Assembly: GCA_005408345.1 (NCBI GenBank)
Contig: SEMN01000041.1
Span: forward strand, 1,357,501 to 1,421,500
Length of the DNA: 64,000 bases
Direction: 5' to 3'
Origin: Macquaria australasica
Lineage: Eukaryota; Chordata; Actinopteri; Centrarchiformes; Percichthyidae
Both the position numbers and the translations under genes were made by a program. The notes under the pieces are model-generated. The model saw nothing but the letters and a program-made list of their open reading frames with translations. It was not told where the DNA came from and did not search any database. The number at the start of each line of letters is the position of its first letter. The first letter of the stretch is position 1. Positions 1-13,600 of the stretch are shown in pieces.

Positions 1-2319
1 GACAAAGAAGTCCCCTCTTGCATGGGACCCATCATTCCTAGTTTCAGACCTGCTTCCATTGCAAAAGACTCGATGTGGCTGGTTGAACTTAAAAGTCACA
101 AGAGTTACAACCAAGAGAGAAAGGTCGAACAAGAGACAGAAACAATCGAGCGAGGGCAGAGAAAAGGGGATTGTTGTGATTAAAAGACAATTATCTGTGC
201 ACATCGACTTCCCAGTGTTGTGCGGTGTCAGGCTCGAGCTGAGCTGTTCTGTCCCAGAAGGCCTCGGGAAACAATGGCTACTGTGTCTAACAAGTCTTGG
301 GGTTTCATGACACTGTCACAGCACCATGCAACTGTGTGGACACTCTTAATGGCCCATTTAGCCTTAATAATGTGTTGTGTTTTTGTTAATGGTAGTAGTA
401 GGAGCATATTTCCCTGTTTGATGTACAAAAAAACCTCACCAGTAGGAAAATAACAATATCGTATCTTTAGAATATCAATGAGTATGTGTTGAATATCAGG
501 AGGGCTGAAACGTTGCAAAGTGGAACTATTACACAGACTGTAGAAAGAAAGAAGAAGAAAACAAAATCAAGGTGTTTAAAAGCAGCTTCAGAGTGATCTC
601 AGTTCACTGTGTGGTTCAAAGACATCAACAAGGAGTCTGTAGTGTCTTCGATCAGAGAGGCACAGCTCTTGTGTTCCAGACCCAGCTTTATAGTAAGGTG
701 TAGTAAAGCCTGCTGCCCCTGTAATATTAGTGCAAAGGTCAAAAGTCTCATTAAGACAAAACAATTATTTTAGTCTAGTTCAGCAGATTTATTGACTTTT
801 GAACTAATCGGAACAAAGACGGTGAAAGTTTCTTTCTAAAACAAGACACTCATGTTTAACAAAGCTGGTGCATGAAGTTCATCTTTGAACTTAAGAAGCA
901 CAGACGTCTGCATTATCAGAGGTGATAGCAGTTTATAATCAAACATCTTTAGCGGGCAGTTTTAGTTTCAGATATGTAAATTGTTTTCAGGTCAACTTCT
1001 AAGTTGTAATTACGACTGGGAACTTCCAGAAACCTCTGATATAACTGAAGTGCCAAACAAACATGGACGCAACACTCAGCTAAAAGTCTGTCAATCAATG
1101 TAATTAAACCCAAATTCAATATATATATATATTATAGTTAGTTTATTATATATAGTTATATTGTCAATGCATAGTATTTTTAATGCTCATACAACCAACT
1201 GTATGTCACGGCATAAGAGCAGGTGATGTTTTTCAGTCTGTTATATAACTTTATTCTTTTATGAAATTGTAGTAAAAGTATTGCTGTATTGAGGTGTGAC
1301 ACTGAACTCTGCAGCTTGGTATAGGAGCCAACAAGTGTGACTTGTGTAAGGAATTTAGTCATGTTTTAGACCATTTGCTACAGTACTTTACTGTGTATTC
1401 CTGCTTTTCAATCATGCCATACCAAAGTGTTCAAGGTGTTTTTACTAGCCTCCTGTCTTTCACTTGTTTCCATCAATCAACTTACAGAGAATTGTGAAAA
1501 TCGTTGAGATAGACAATCCATCCATGTTTGTTTTTTTCTTGTCAAATTTACATTATTGCTATGTAATGTAGACCAGATTTTTTAAAATCAGTCTACACTT
1601 TTAAATGCAGTACCACATGGCAATTATGTGACTTTGACTTAACAATAAAAGCGGAGACGATGTAACGCCTTTCTCACGTTCAAGTTTCTGCAAGTTGATT
1701 TTTGTTTGGTAGTGAAATGAATGTAAACCTGTGGCTAACTGGGAGGTGGGAAAACACATATACAAATATTAACCACAGTGTCATGCTCTGAAAATGCTGT
1801 GGGCACTGGGGTAAAACATACAAAAACACTGTTCTGGTTCTTCAGTTTCACTAGCCTCTGAAGTGTTGACTTCGGTATTTAGACTCAAAATTTGACTAGA
1901 AGACATACACAAGCATTTCGGCTTCCTTACTACTTTCCCTCATATTGGTCCTATCCTTCTTCATCATCTGCATCGCCCCCTCCCAAACTCACTTCCTGCC
2001 TTTTGTTACACTGACCTCAAAAAAAAAAAAAAAAAAAAATTTGGATGTGGATGTGCTCTCCATCAATCCAAAATGATGAAATATGCTCAGTTCCGTCCAG
2101 CGTGAACCAAGTGGCCGTGTTGGATAGAAAGGCCCCTGAGCTCAAAGCCTCACCCATATTTGTTGGGAACAGTGTGGCCCTTTGTGGCCCCGTGTGTATT
2201 TATGAATGACTGAGCCTTGGGGCGAAGCCTCAGAACAATGCTGCTACACTGAAGGACTGATTTTCATATGGGAGGGGTGATGGTGATGGTGATGATGGTG
2301 GTGGCGATGGGGAGGGCAG
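1..2319. other. 5' flank, no gene recognised
   Basis: No open frame here has an exon-like signature. The few 60-96 codon frames have no domain-like composition and no flanking splice sites. A pure A run sits at about 2019-2038. The stretch before the first candidate mag exon (2230-2480) is less AT-rich than its surroundings and may hold the promoter. Confidence 0.5.
2234..2240 (+). promoter_or_regulatory. SOX-type motif AACAATG upstream of candidate mag first exon
   Basis: AACAATG matches the SOX HMG core (A/T A/T CAA A/T G). SOX10 activates myelin genes in glia (established knowledge), so a site 100-250 bp upstream of the putative first mag exon would make sense. A 7-mer occurs often by chance, so this is only a candidate. 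Confidence 0.2.
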
Positions 2320-2329
2320 TTTATTCCCC

Positions 2330-2481
2330 ACCGTTGGGGCTTGGTACAGAGAGTGGCGAGAGGTCTTGCTGGCAACGGGCTGGTGTGACGCTTTGCATGT
2401 GAGTGTCAGAGGGAAGGCTGCTGGAACTGCTCATACAGGAGCTGCTGAACGCTTGGAGGTCGGCCACGGTCACCTACACAG
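2330..2481 (+). other. mag: candidate mag 5' non-coding exon 1
   Basis: A GC-richer block ends at a strong donor (ACACAG|GTGAGC, exon end 2481). It carries no long frame, as expected of a non-coding leader exon. Mammalian MAG also has non-coding 5' exons. The start is arbitrary because no TATA box or other start signal was found. Assignment to mag rests on strand and position only. Confidence 0.35.
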
Positions 2482-2557
2482 GTGAGCAGCAGCACTTTTT
2501 TCTGATTCTTTATTATGCCGCTTTTGGAATTGCAGTATAGCAAGAAAGAAGCAAGGG

Positions 2558-2706
<149 letters not shown>

Positions 2707-5700
2707 GCTTTTGTTATTTTTGTTCTTTAAGGTCAAACTCCTACAGTCAGGGTGAGTGTGTACTTTTTTGCGTGAGCGTTCATAGATGAGGTGTTGAGTG
2801 AACGAGTAAAAAGATTGAGAGCTGGATGAGTCATAAGTTAGACTGAGTTAGGTAATGAGTAAGTGTGTGTGTTTGTGTGTGTGTGTGCGTGCCCTAATGA
2901 ATGCGTGCATGAGTGAACGTGTTTGTGATGTGTAAGCGTGCACACATGAGTGAGGGTGTGTGTGTGTGTGTGTGTTGTTTGGTGTTAGCGGGGGCTGCTA
3001 AAAGCCCAGCCAGTTATTACTGGACAGATTTCGCTGCCTGTGCCATTAGCGCTGAGCTGTTCCTGTAATTGCCAGAGCGTATTAACACATCCAAACAGAC
3101 ATCTGATGCCAGGTAGAAGAGCCTCCCGATTGCACAGCCAACCAAAACAGTTATTAAGTGATTAAGTAATTTATCAGTGGTCTGCCTTATTCTAACAAGT
3201 GAAAGATATGTTTTATTTAATGACTGTCACAGTGTTTCACTGCATCTGCAAATAGAAGATTTATAGAGAAAAAGGCGGAAAGATACATGTTCTCTGTGGT
3301 GTCTTGCAGTTTTAAAAAAGGAAAGTAAAGTATTTCATAAAAATCAGAGTGGTGATGGTGGAGCAGTGTCATTTTAATTCTTAATTATGGACCAATTGGT
3401 GAATTTTGAACTAGATCAGAGTGCCAAATATCCCTCCAGGTTAGGCTAAATCACATCAGTGGTGACACATTTGAGTTTCAGATTTTGACCTTTAATTATA
3501 GCTTCCCCTTTAGGCCAATTAGTGTATTTTGTAAGAATCGGTGGACGTGTGTAGCAAGTTTCTCCATCCAATTAGACTTTCAGTGTAAGATTTAGGGCAT
3601 TTTTTAAGCTTTTTTAATTTGAATGCATTGAGTTCTTGAAATGAAACAGTAGATCAGTCTCAGCTTGCATCATTCCTTCATGAATGACAATGCCTCCCAT
3701 CAGGCCAAACATTATTTTCAGTGCAAAGATGTGTCATCCCTCCAAATGTCACTAGAATCAGACCAGTGATCGAAGGACAGAGGCTGGCAGATTGATGCTC
3801 ACTCTACCGGTTTGGGACAGCGAGTCAAGTGAACGGTTTTATGGAGCATTGGGATGGGGCCACACTTTATTTGTCTGTATGGCTGAACAGGTGACGGCCC
3901 TGTTTGTCGCCCTCTTTTGTTCAGAGCGGAAGGGAGAGCGCTCTAATGAGAGAGGAGGCCTGTGGCTCACCATCTGCCCACTGGGCCGGGGATTGCCAGA
4001 GTCACTGGGTTTGCCAGGTAGAAAAGATGGAAACAAGCTATTGGTGCTCCTGGTCACTTTTTATGTTGGTGATCTGCCAGCTGAAGCTCGTGTCATGCTC
4101 ACTTCATGTGCTTGTGGTAAAACCACATGAAAAAAAAGTGATCTATAACTGTAGGTCTTAACATAGAATATAAAAAAATACTGAATTGAAGCAGAAAAAA
4201 TGTAAAATGCATAAATGTATGCGGCATCAGTAGCAACTTGTAGGCAGGGAGTGGGACACACCCACAGAATGGAAATACCAAGAAAAACCCTCTTGATATC
4301 ATAGTTTATTTGACAAACTTGAATACAAAAACAAATGCATTTTGTAGATAAGAAGTAGCCTACCCTAAAACACTAAAATACTACATACATTATGGTCAAG
4401 AAAAATAAAAACAGAGGTACTTTATGCACCTTACATACACTTCAAAGTATCTACTGTAAGAGGCAAGCGGCAGCAGTGGTTTTATTTTTTTTGATTACCT
4501 CAAAGTCCAGTCTGAATCTTGTATTTATGCCAGCACTCTCTGCAGTACCTTGGACAGACTGTGTGACTGGATATTGGCATATCTCCGTGTTTATGTTTGT
4601 ATCTTGCGTGTGTGAGTGTGTGTGCGGTGCGTTGTGCTCATCGCAGCTCAGCGCGCCATGTGTGGGAGGGTGAGCAGTCATGTTTTAAGACCATCTGCTC
4701 CTCTGAGTATTTTAGTGGGGGCCTTAGCTTGTGGTGGACCAACGCGCGTCACAGGCAAACAGCAAAGCGCAAGCTGTGAGCGGGCCTGTTCCGGAAAAAT
4801 TCCTAGTTTTTCACTCGCACAATGGGCAGTGTTCTGCGTACAAGGTTCCCATTCTTTCCCCCCCTGTGCAAGAGCCACGGTGAAGCTCTTGTACACGGGT
4901 CGCAGACGATATTCACAATGAAAATGTTCTTCTTGGCACAGTCGATTGTTTGTGTGAGCCTTTTGGTTTGTGTGAGCAATTTCAATAATGTAAAATGACT
5001 CATAAAAGGTGTGGTGGCCTGACTTAGCGGAGATGATTGTTCAGATCGCATCTGTATCCCTGAAGCGTGATGTGGAATAAGTAATTACGTTGAGGTTTGA
5101 TTACCTTAGATATTAGAAGAGGAGGTTCTGCACAGGGCAGGACAAAGATCAAATGCAGATAAACATGCACTGATGTCCTTTTAGATTAGATATTTTAAGT
5201 TCTACACTGAGCTAGGCTTTGTCTTTTGGCTTATTGTACTTTTTCAACGCGCTATTTCTTGTCGTTTATTTGTCCTTTTTGCTTCTTTCTTTGTGATAAA
5301 AGACCACAGAAACAAACATGACGTGATTCTGTTCAGCTGGATGCTCACTCCGTCTGCTCTCACACATTTAATGTACATATACTCTATATACAAAGAGTAC
5401 AGTCCCAGCAGGACAATGGGGCAGGCTGGGCTTACAAACAGCACAGAGGGGATGCAGAGGAAGGTCACATAGCTGCACACCCCACACTGAGGAGTGTGTT
5501 GGCATGCCTTATGCTGCGTGCCGCGTATTCGTTTGTACATGGCTCAATGCAGCATTCTCTTCTTCACCTCTTCTCTAGACTGTTGGAGGGATTCCCTTGA
5601 GGTTATCCATGGCTCGGTCGATGCCATCACTTGGCTGGTGGCCTAACGGCTTTTGGATACAGTGACTCACCCTACATGTAACAATGAGAGCTGGGGAAAA

Positions 5701-6455
5701 AAATGTTCCACTTGGATAGACAAGTTGCCTTTGTTACTTTTATATGTAAACTAGGTGGACCTCTGTGTGGATCATTGCTTGTGCTCCCCGCCTACAAACA
5801 TTTCTCAGCAGGGAAAATATTAGATCTGCATTCGGCTGAAAAGATCCCTGCCCTGAAGCCTTTTTTTCTAATTTGTGAAATTCAAATTCATTCAGCCATG
5901 GTTTCAGATTAAAACACTTTTTTGAGTTTAATTGTGTGATTTAGGCTCTTTTAGGTGGTGATTTTGAACACATGAACCTTTCTAAGATCACAATCTGTAT
6001 CTAACCAATGTAAATCTGTAATTTACATAACCATATTCAACTCCCGAGTTCTATGTTCCTCCTACTCTCCGTATGTTGCTCTAACACAGGCTCACTCAAT
6101 ATGATATTGAGTCATCGTTCCTTCACCGCACAACGCTTGCCCCTGTGTCTTGGGCACCAGTAGCATGAAAAAGTTCAGCTAATGTCAACATTTTCTGCTT
6201 TGACCTCAGAGGGAAGTATGATCAAGGTCCAGAGTTCAAGGCATTGAGACACATGGGACAGCAGACACAGGGACATGGTGGAACAGAAGAAAGGAATTCT
6301 GAGTGGGCCAAAGATCAGCTCCAGAAATGCCTGAACGCATATTCAGAGCTGCCCACGACACATGTAAACCAGTGCTCACACAGACTCCCTCTCTTCCCCT
6401 TCCCCTCGTCTTTCTCACATCTCTCTTTATCTTCCCTTTCTATGCTTTCCCATAG
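2707..6455. other. putative mag leader intron 1, no gene recognised
   Basis: A (TG)n tract lies at about 2957-2975 and shorter TG runs near 2865-2885. Several open frames of 60-112 codons occur (for example 3792-4130) but overlap each other on both strands and show no domain or signal-peptide character. I see no further exon with paired splice sites. Confidence 0.5.
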
Positions 6456-6568
6456 AATCTGACATCTAGGATTCAGAGCAAGACGACCAACTCAGGGAGA
6501 AGAAAAACAACGGGAAGAAGAAGAAGAAGTCAGGACTGAGAGGGAGCAGGAGCCTGGTGCTGAGGCTG
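6456..6568 (+). other. mag: candidate mag 5' non-coding exon 2
   Basis: A pyrimidine-rich acceptor (ctatgctttcccatag|AATC) and a donor (GAGGCTG|GTATGA) bracket a purine-rich 113-bp block with no long coding frame on this strand. It fits a spliced leader exon between the 2.4-kb and 9.4-kb candidates. A transcript alignment would settle it. Confidence 0.35.
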
Positions 6569-6959
6569 GTATGAGGCAAGTGTTTTTGTGTGTGTGTATG
6601 TGTCGCGCGTGTGTGTAAGTGTGCACACGTATGCTGTGTACTCTGTGCCAGCCGTTTGTCTGCCCCATCAATGAGGCCATTGTTGTTGGGGTTGGTGGTG
6701 GTGGTGTCAGTGGCCCTGCCTGGCTGCTTGGCTCTATTCTCTCCTGCTAATGCTGATGCACGGCCTCTCTGCCTGGACACCACTCACCCAGCTCCTGGCC
6801 TTTTGTTGCAGTGCAGAAGGTGGAGCTTGACGCAACACTGGAGAAAAGTTAGGACTGTCACAGCCAACAGTGCGGCATAATGGGCCAAGAAGTCTCGAAA
6901 TGAGTGTGTCAATGTTTAGTTTTAAAGTGGCAATAATCAATATTTTTAATAATAACAAT

Positions 6960-7135
6960 GTTTAAAATGACAATGTGAGAAGGGATGCTTGTAGTGATGA
7001 ACCTACGGAGAGTTATCACTTGAATCTGCAGCTCTCCTCTGCTTTATAGGGAGTTTCAGCTCATTGATTAGCTGTCCGGCCAGCAACTTTACTGTTTTGG
7101 TTCACTCTCACACTGGTAGTAGAGTGTAGCTATTA
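6960..7135 (+). repeat. dispersed repeat, copy 1 of the family at 14637-15165
   Basis: The block is clearly similar to 14637-14810. Both read through ATGAACCTAC, AATCTGCAGCTC, TTTATAGGGAGTTT and CAACTTTACTGT in the same order. The class is unknown. It is likely a non-autonomous transposon fragment. Confidence 0.7.
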
Positions 7136-7939
7136 GCCAAGGACTGTCAACTTCCTTTAAGTGCTCAGATATCTGTAAAATTGTAACTGTTTGGCCGTGG
7201 GACTGCATGACGAGCAGCATGACAAATCCACGGCCTCTCGCAATGTCGAACCAACAGAATTTTTCACTTCTCTCCATCAACAAGGCTAATATTGGCCATG
7301 GATTCTCCGGGGGATGTTGGGATCTGTTAATCACGAAGCTCTAAAACACAATCCACTCTTAGGCCTGCCATCTGCACACGCAGGCTGCTGCAGCATGAGG
7401 CTAAATCCTCTGCTTCTACTACTGCATGTATTAATTCTACATCCACTGCACAAGTAACAGTCATCATGACAATAGTATACATTTTATTTATATAGCATTT
7501 AAGCAGTTACGAATTTCTTTAAAAACATGAATAGTGAAAGCCACTTAGAATGTTGAACATGTAAATACAAACTAAACACTCAAAAATAATGACATTACAT
7601 TACACTGATGAGTGTAAATAGAATTACAATATTTTCCTGGTATTGCATTATTGTTACCTGCCTCAGACTGCAGAGTGGAGAGAAACAGTGCTGCAGATTC
7701 GCTTTGTTATGAGCCTGCAGATGTTTAACAAACATCACAGAAAAAATCGTCATGTGAAATCTGTAGAACATCGAAACGTGTGAGAAAAGTAAATGATAAG
7801 TCAATGACTGAGACTAATAATGAAACATCAGTTGGAAAGAGCGATGATGTATTTATTTGGTATTAAAACAAGTTCTCGGAATAGGGTGTAATGTTGGGAG
7901 GTATCACTCATGTGTTAACAAATTAGTCAGGGAGCACAG

Positions 7940-8045
7940 CAGGTTCATCTGACTGGAGAGGTACATATTGTTACATATTGGAAATTTGAAAATTTCCCCG
8001 CTGTGGGACAATAAAGGCTTATCTTATCTTATCTTATCTTATCTT
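7940..8045 (+). repeat. retroposon 3' tail with (TTATC)n
   Basis: A GTGGGACAATAAAGG block is followed by five or so tandem TTATC units (8018-8044). This is how many fish LINE/SINE 3' ends look. Only the tail is recognisable here. Confidence 0.6.
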
Positions 8046-9355
8046 GTTCCATCTCGTTATTAATATTATCATTATTGGCTGGAATTAATTAAAAAAAAGT
8101 AGTGTCTTGTCACTTATCAATAAATAGCAGTTTATTATGCATTATATTTATTATGTTTGTGACCCAATAGGCAGTGCTATATATTTTATCTTTCTAGTTC
8201 ACCTTCTATAATAAGGATATGAAAGCCACTAAACTCAACCTTTTTTGTTGAAGCAGCAGCACAGAGCCAACATACTGTATTTATATATATCTACTGACTT
8301 GAATTTGACAACAGTTGAATACTCTGCTGCTATATGTTTGCTAGTTTTTGTCACACACCCACACAAACAGGATGAATGTACTTTCAAGCAAAAGTAGATT
8401 ATAATTGCACCACCCGTTGAAGCTAACTGGGAGTTATGTATTTATTTCAAAAGTCATCGTAATGATGTGTACTTTCATATTCGTTTCTTAGTTTACATGT
8501 GCAGGTTAGGTTTTTTTTTTTCAAGTGAATTTAGTAATTCAAAGACTCAACCTTCAACAGTCAACCTTACCTTCCTCCTCCCACAGCTGAGGGAGAAATC
8601 CCACATTCACACTTTGCTTACTCTTACACCTATTATACCTATATATGTGCCTGTGAGAAGGACAGAGATATCATAGTGCCTCAACATAAAATGACTAATT
8701 TTTAAGTATTGTTGAATCCTGGCCATTAGTGATATTTGTGGTTACTGTTTAATGGCAGCTGAAAGTAAGGCTGATATACTAGCTTGATTGACAACAGATA
8801 AAATGAAAACTGATACTCCAGAGTTGATATTGCATACTATAAACAGAGAGAGAGAGAAAAGAAGAAGAGAAGACCAACCAAGACAACGCAGACACAAAAA
8901 GACACAAATGTCCTAATTTTCTCATTTAATAAAGATATCAAGTAATCCCTTTCTAGTGCTATTTAGCTCATTTTCTGTTTTTTTTAAATAAATGCAGTGG
9001 CATTTGTTTACATGTATTGTCATCACTGAATGGTGTTATCGGCCCCTCCTTACCTTCTAGTACAGTACAGATCGTATCAGTAATCTACTGATGACATGAT
9101 GTGTGGTGACTGGAGATTGGCGTTGTGTCAGAGTTCAGCCAACAGTGAGTGTCATTCATTGGATGGGCTTACGTATGGCGACCATAATGAGTGACTCTAC
9201 TGAGGGGCAGCAAGCAGGTGCTGACTGACGCTGAGTTTGTGTGTTTGCGTGACTTACTATGGCTCTGTGAGAGTGAGGGGACTGTGAGTGATGTCATCGC
9301 CTGGTGATGCTGATGTCACTAGTATTTTCTTTCTTTTTTTTTTTTTTTCTCACAG

Positions 9356-9463
9356 AGAAGAAGGCTGTCAGGCTGTCTGGGTGTGAGTGAACACCCTCTA
9401 GAGGAGCTGCTGACAAGCTGTGCTGCAGAGCTTCTGTCTGTTTCTAACCATCAGCGTTTCAAG
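9356..9463 (+). other. mag: candidate mag 5' non-coding exon 3
   Basis: Very strong splice context. A run of about 17 T ends in ctcacag|AGAAG, and 108 bp later there is TTCAAG|GTAAAAC. The open frame across it starts in the exon but runs on into the intron, so coding use is doubtful. It lies 1.2 kb upstream of the mag start codon and fits a leader exon. Confidence 0.45.
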
Positions 9464-10544
9464 GTAAAACCACAGTCACAAGTCACAGCACAGTTTTTAC
9501 CAAAGAAGATACTAACAAGATTTTTTTTTAAACAAATCACACAGCACATAGCTCCATGTGGAACAAACCAGGATTGCTTTGACACAAAACACACATTCAG
9601 TAAACAGATTTCAAAATGTGATGAAGAATGAAGTCCGTCTCAGCAAACAGCAAAATTGCATCTCCAGCCCACTTAGAAAATGGGCATAGATTAACACAAA
9701 AATACTAGCTACCCATTCACATTTTATTTTGAACTCAAGTTCAAAATACAAGTAAGTTAAATATACTTAAAGATTCAAAACCTTGTGAATAGTAACTATC
9801 ATATCTGATTTCCATCTTAGTGAAAAGAACCCTGATGTTTAAAGAAAATTTCAGTTTCTTCACCATCTATAACAAGGGGACATCTTTGATGTTATTTTGT
9901 TCATCTGACATTGCAACATGCAGCATTTCTGTCCCTTGATCCAGTTATTTAGTATATAATGTGGGCCATAACGTGCTGTTCTGTTTCGTAATGGAATATT
10001 GGGTGAAAAGCAGACATATGTCTAATTTTATTAACTTCTTATTTTGTTAATTAATAACAAAGTAAGGAAAAAAGGATTTAAACCATCAAAGACTGACTAA
10101 CATTATGTGTCTCCTGTTTTTCTACCTGTTAGGGTTATTGCTGGGACAAAACCAGTGCATCATGGTGTGTTAATGTCTCATGGCTGCGGTTTTATATCTG
10201 TTTTTGTTTCTGGGGCATGATGAGCTATGAAGAAATGAGATATAGACGTTTACTGATACAGGGATGTCTGTGATGAGTTATGAAAATATGAAATTGGAAT
10301 TGCTTGTTGACAATTGAAACAAAAATGTTTCATTTTGCAGAGGAACTCTGTTGTCAGGCGAACATCACCTAATTTTGGTGATCAGTGATTCAGTAAAAAG
10401 TTTTTTTAAAGTTGTTTTTGTAAAAGTTCTACTGAAAAACGTTTTTGAAGAAGGTTTGGGTTCCATGCTTTACTCAAAACCCAGACACTAAACTGTTAAA
10501 TCTCAGTCTCAGAAACATTTGGATCATTTGTGTGATTCTTACAG
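9464..10544. other. putative mag leader intron 3, nothing recognised
   Basis: AT-rich, with no long frame, no paired splice sites and no clear repeat. It ends in a plausible acceptor (tgattcttacag) at 10544. Confidence 0.45.
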
Positions 10545-10689
10545 GTAGATGCAGTGTCTGAGTCACACAGCAGCACCAATGCTGTAAACAAGACATTTCA
10601 GGGTTTTTTTTCTCTTGATGATGCATGTGCTGTGACTGACAGGATGTTATGTGTTCCAGAGGTCTATGTTCCAGCGTTGAGCAGAGACC
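10545..10689 (+). other. mag: mag 5'UTR segment before the start codon
   Basis: Two acceptors could open the first coding exon: 10545 (after ttcttacag) and 10660 (after tgtgttccag). Either leaves a short leader before the ATG at 10690, whose context is AGAGACCATGT. Which acceptor is used cannot be told from the sequence. Confidence 0.4.
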
Positions 10690-13600
10690 ATGTGGTGTTT
10701 GGAGCTGCTTTTACCACTGCTGTTGATCATCAATGGTAATAAATTCCTGTACCTCTTCCTTTTTTGATGGCAGAAACAGTTTACATATTCTTCCATTGTA
10801 CCTTCCACTCATCATGCATGCAGCGATCTTCATATTTCACTGAACGTGCGTTTCTGGTCTTCACCAGATGCCAGTTGCCAGTGGAACGTTTGGGTACCAC
10901 GGGACATCTCGGCCATGACAAACTCCTGTGTGGTCATCCCGTGCACCTTCATATATCCGTCTGGTATCAGGCCATACCGTGGCATTCACGGTATCTGGTA
11001 CTTCGGCCAGCCGTACCCTCAACTCTTCCCTCCCGTTGTCTTCAAAACACGCACAGACGTCGTGCACGAGAGCTACAAGGGCCGCACCAAGCTGCTGGGT
11101 GACCTGCACCAGAGGAACTGCACTCTGCTCATCAACAACATCGGTACAGAGCACTCAGGGAGATATTACTTTCGTGCTGACCTCGGTGGAGCCAACATGT
11201 ATACGTTCCCAGACTACGCTGAGCTCAAAGTTCTGGGTGAGTCCCTGATCAGAGTCCCCTGATCTGTGTATTGAAATTCAACCGTCTTATTAGAGGAATA
11301 AAACTGAAGAAAGTAATAAATACTGTGTAAACAAGAAAGTACAATTCAGCTTGCTATTTATTTTAAAGAAGACGTTTCGAAGACCTTTGGGGTAGCCTTG
11401 CCTTTACAGCTTTTGATGTTTACATTCTTTGTCATCTCCGTTCTTTTTTTTCTATTTATTTTATGTTATTGTTTTTAATTTAAAGTTCCTCGTATTATTA
11501 TTCTTTAAAGAAATCCAATAATATCTTTGTATTCCTGTCCACCAGATCAACCCAACATCGACGTGCCAGAGGACATTGTCAGCGATGAGAATCTGGAGCT
11601 GACCTGCTACGCTCCAGACAACTGCCCCGACATGACTCCGGAGATCCAGTGGATGTACACCGACTACCTGCCTGACCCGGAGTTCAGCTCTGACTATGTG
11701 GAGGAGAGCAACACAGCTGTACTCTCCAGCACCCTCACCTTCACACCCAGACCCATGCACAACGGGCAGCTCCTGGGGTGCAGGGTCTACTACCCCAACA
11801 CCACACTGGTCTATGAGAGGCTCATCTCTCTAGACATCAAGTGTAAGTTAAAAAGAACCTCACACTATAAGGCAAATAAGTAATAATGATGCTTTTCCTT
11901 CTATCTATAGTCTCAAAGGGACTGTTGTATCTGACATGTCATACTAGAGTATGACATGTCCTATCAAGTTAATTTCTTTCCTGAGTGGCTTACAGACAAT
12001 GACTCAGAGTTGGCTCAAACTTGAATGTATCCCTTTAGTGTTTGTGTCACGCACAAAAACACACACAAAAAAGTTAGTGTTCCCAAAATGAAGTTTTAAC
12101 AACCGTGGAGCTAACACTAAACTAAAGCTAGCTTTCAGTTGACAGCAACTCTATGTAGGTCAGGCAGAGCAGAGTCATCTTTTCAGAATAATATTCCCCC
12201 ACATCCAGCAAAACACGAGAAATCCAGATGCAAAACATGACAGCTAACAAGGAATTTCTGGATCTGGCTCTGTGAGGCTGTATTTGTGAGCTAAATGCTA
12301 ACATACTCATAATGAAGATGCTAATATGCTGATGAATAATAATAATAATGCAGGTATAATGTTTATAGTGTTCACCATCTAAATTTAGCAGTTTTTTAAT
12401 TAGCATAAACAGGCTGATTGGAATATCATCAGTTTTGCAGGTATTTGGCCATTCACCAACTTATTGGATGATGGTGCTATACAGGATCATCAAAGCTGTT
12501 ACCATTCATGAGGGGCACATAAATGTTGGTACCAAGCTTCATCAGAATCCATGCGATAGTTGTCGAGACAAATTACTAAAGAGAAAAAATGTCAACCTCC
12601 TGGTGGCGCTAGAGAAAAGGCTGGGGTCTGTACAGAATGTAATGGCATATATTTCAGCCAAGACCAAAGTGGTGACTTACTGAGAGTCAGTCTTGTCATT
12701 GCCATCCATAAAGCCATGCCGTTAGTATACTGTCGCTAAAAGTAGTAGTCAGTGTACAAGCAGAATCTGCATGTTTCCTTTGTATTTGAACATTACACCA
12801 TGTAGTAATCTGCTCAGGTTAAATTTGAGCTTTAATTTGAAGGTTTGTACTTCAAATTGGATGAACCATGTAGGAATTATAGTCCGATCATTGTTCTGCT
12901 GCACTATTAAAAAAAAAGAACAAAAATAAAACAAAAATATAGCACTGTCCCACATTTTATGGACTGAATTGTATGTTGCCAAATCTGTTTCAGCAGCAAA
13001 GGACAACCCCTTTTTTTTTGAAGAGGCAATCATTCACTGTTGTCCAGACACATGCGTCCTGGAACATTAACGAAATATCCGCCTTACTTTCCCTCCCAGA
13101 CGCTCCACGCTCTGTGTGGGTGAACGTGTCCTCAGAGGTGATGGAGGGCAGCTCTGTGATGCTTCACTGCGAGGTGGACAGTAACCCTGCTCCCAGGATC
13201 TCCTGGATGTTCGGAGACCAGGAGCTTCTGTGGGACACAGCGTCCAACGTCTCCCTCTCCCTGGACGATGTGACGCCTGCGCAGGAGGGAATCTACACCT
13301 GCGTCGGGGACAATGGCTACGGCATCATGAACACTTCACTGTACCTGGCTGTCAAGTGTAAGTCTCTGAGACAGTAGCTGTGTACCAATTCCAACATACA
13401 TATTGTACTGCATTATTAGTATGTAGTAGGGAATTGGGACTTTTGGGAGTTGGGAGTTTAGATGATGATTTATAATGAGTTTGGATGGTACAGTTAGCTT
13501 GAATTTTCCCATTCCACCAAACAATAAAGTATTAGTCCACCAAAAATGTTTTGAGTATCAAACAGATCTGCCCACACTCCCGTTTTTCCCGGGTTCCTCC

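Larger units (their letters stand above)
6569..9355. other. putative mag leader intron 2
   Basis: Mostly AT-rich sequence with no supported gene. It contains a dispersed repeat at 6960-7135 and a retroposon tail at 7940-8045, each listed separately. A segment near 7480-7510 resembles common fish interspersed-repeat ends. Confidence 0.5.
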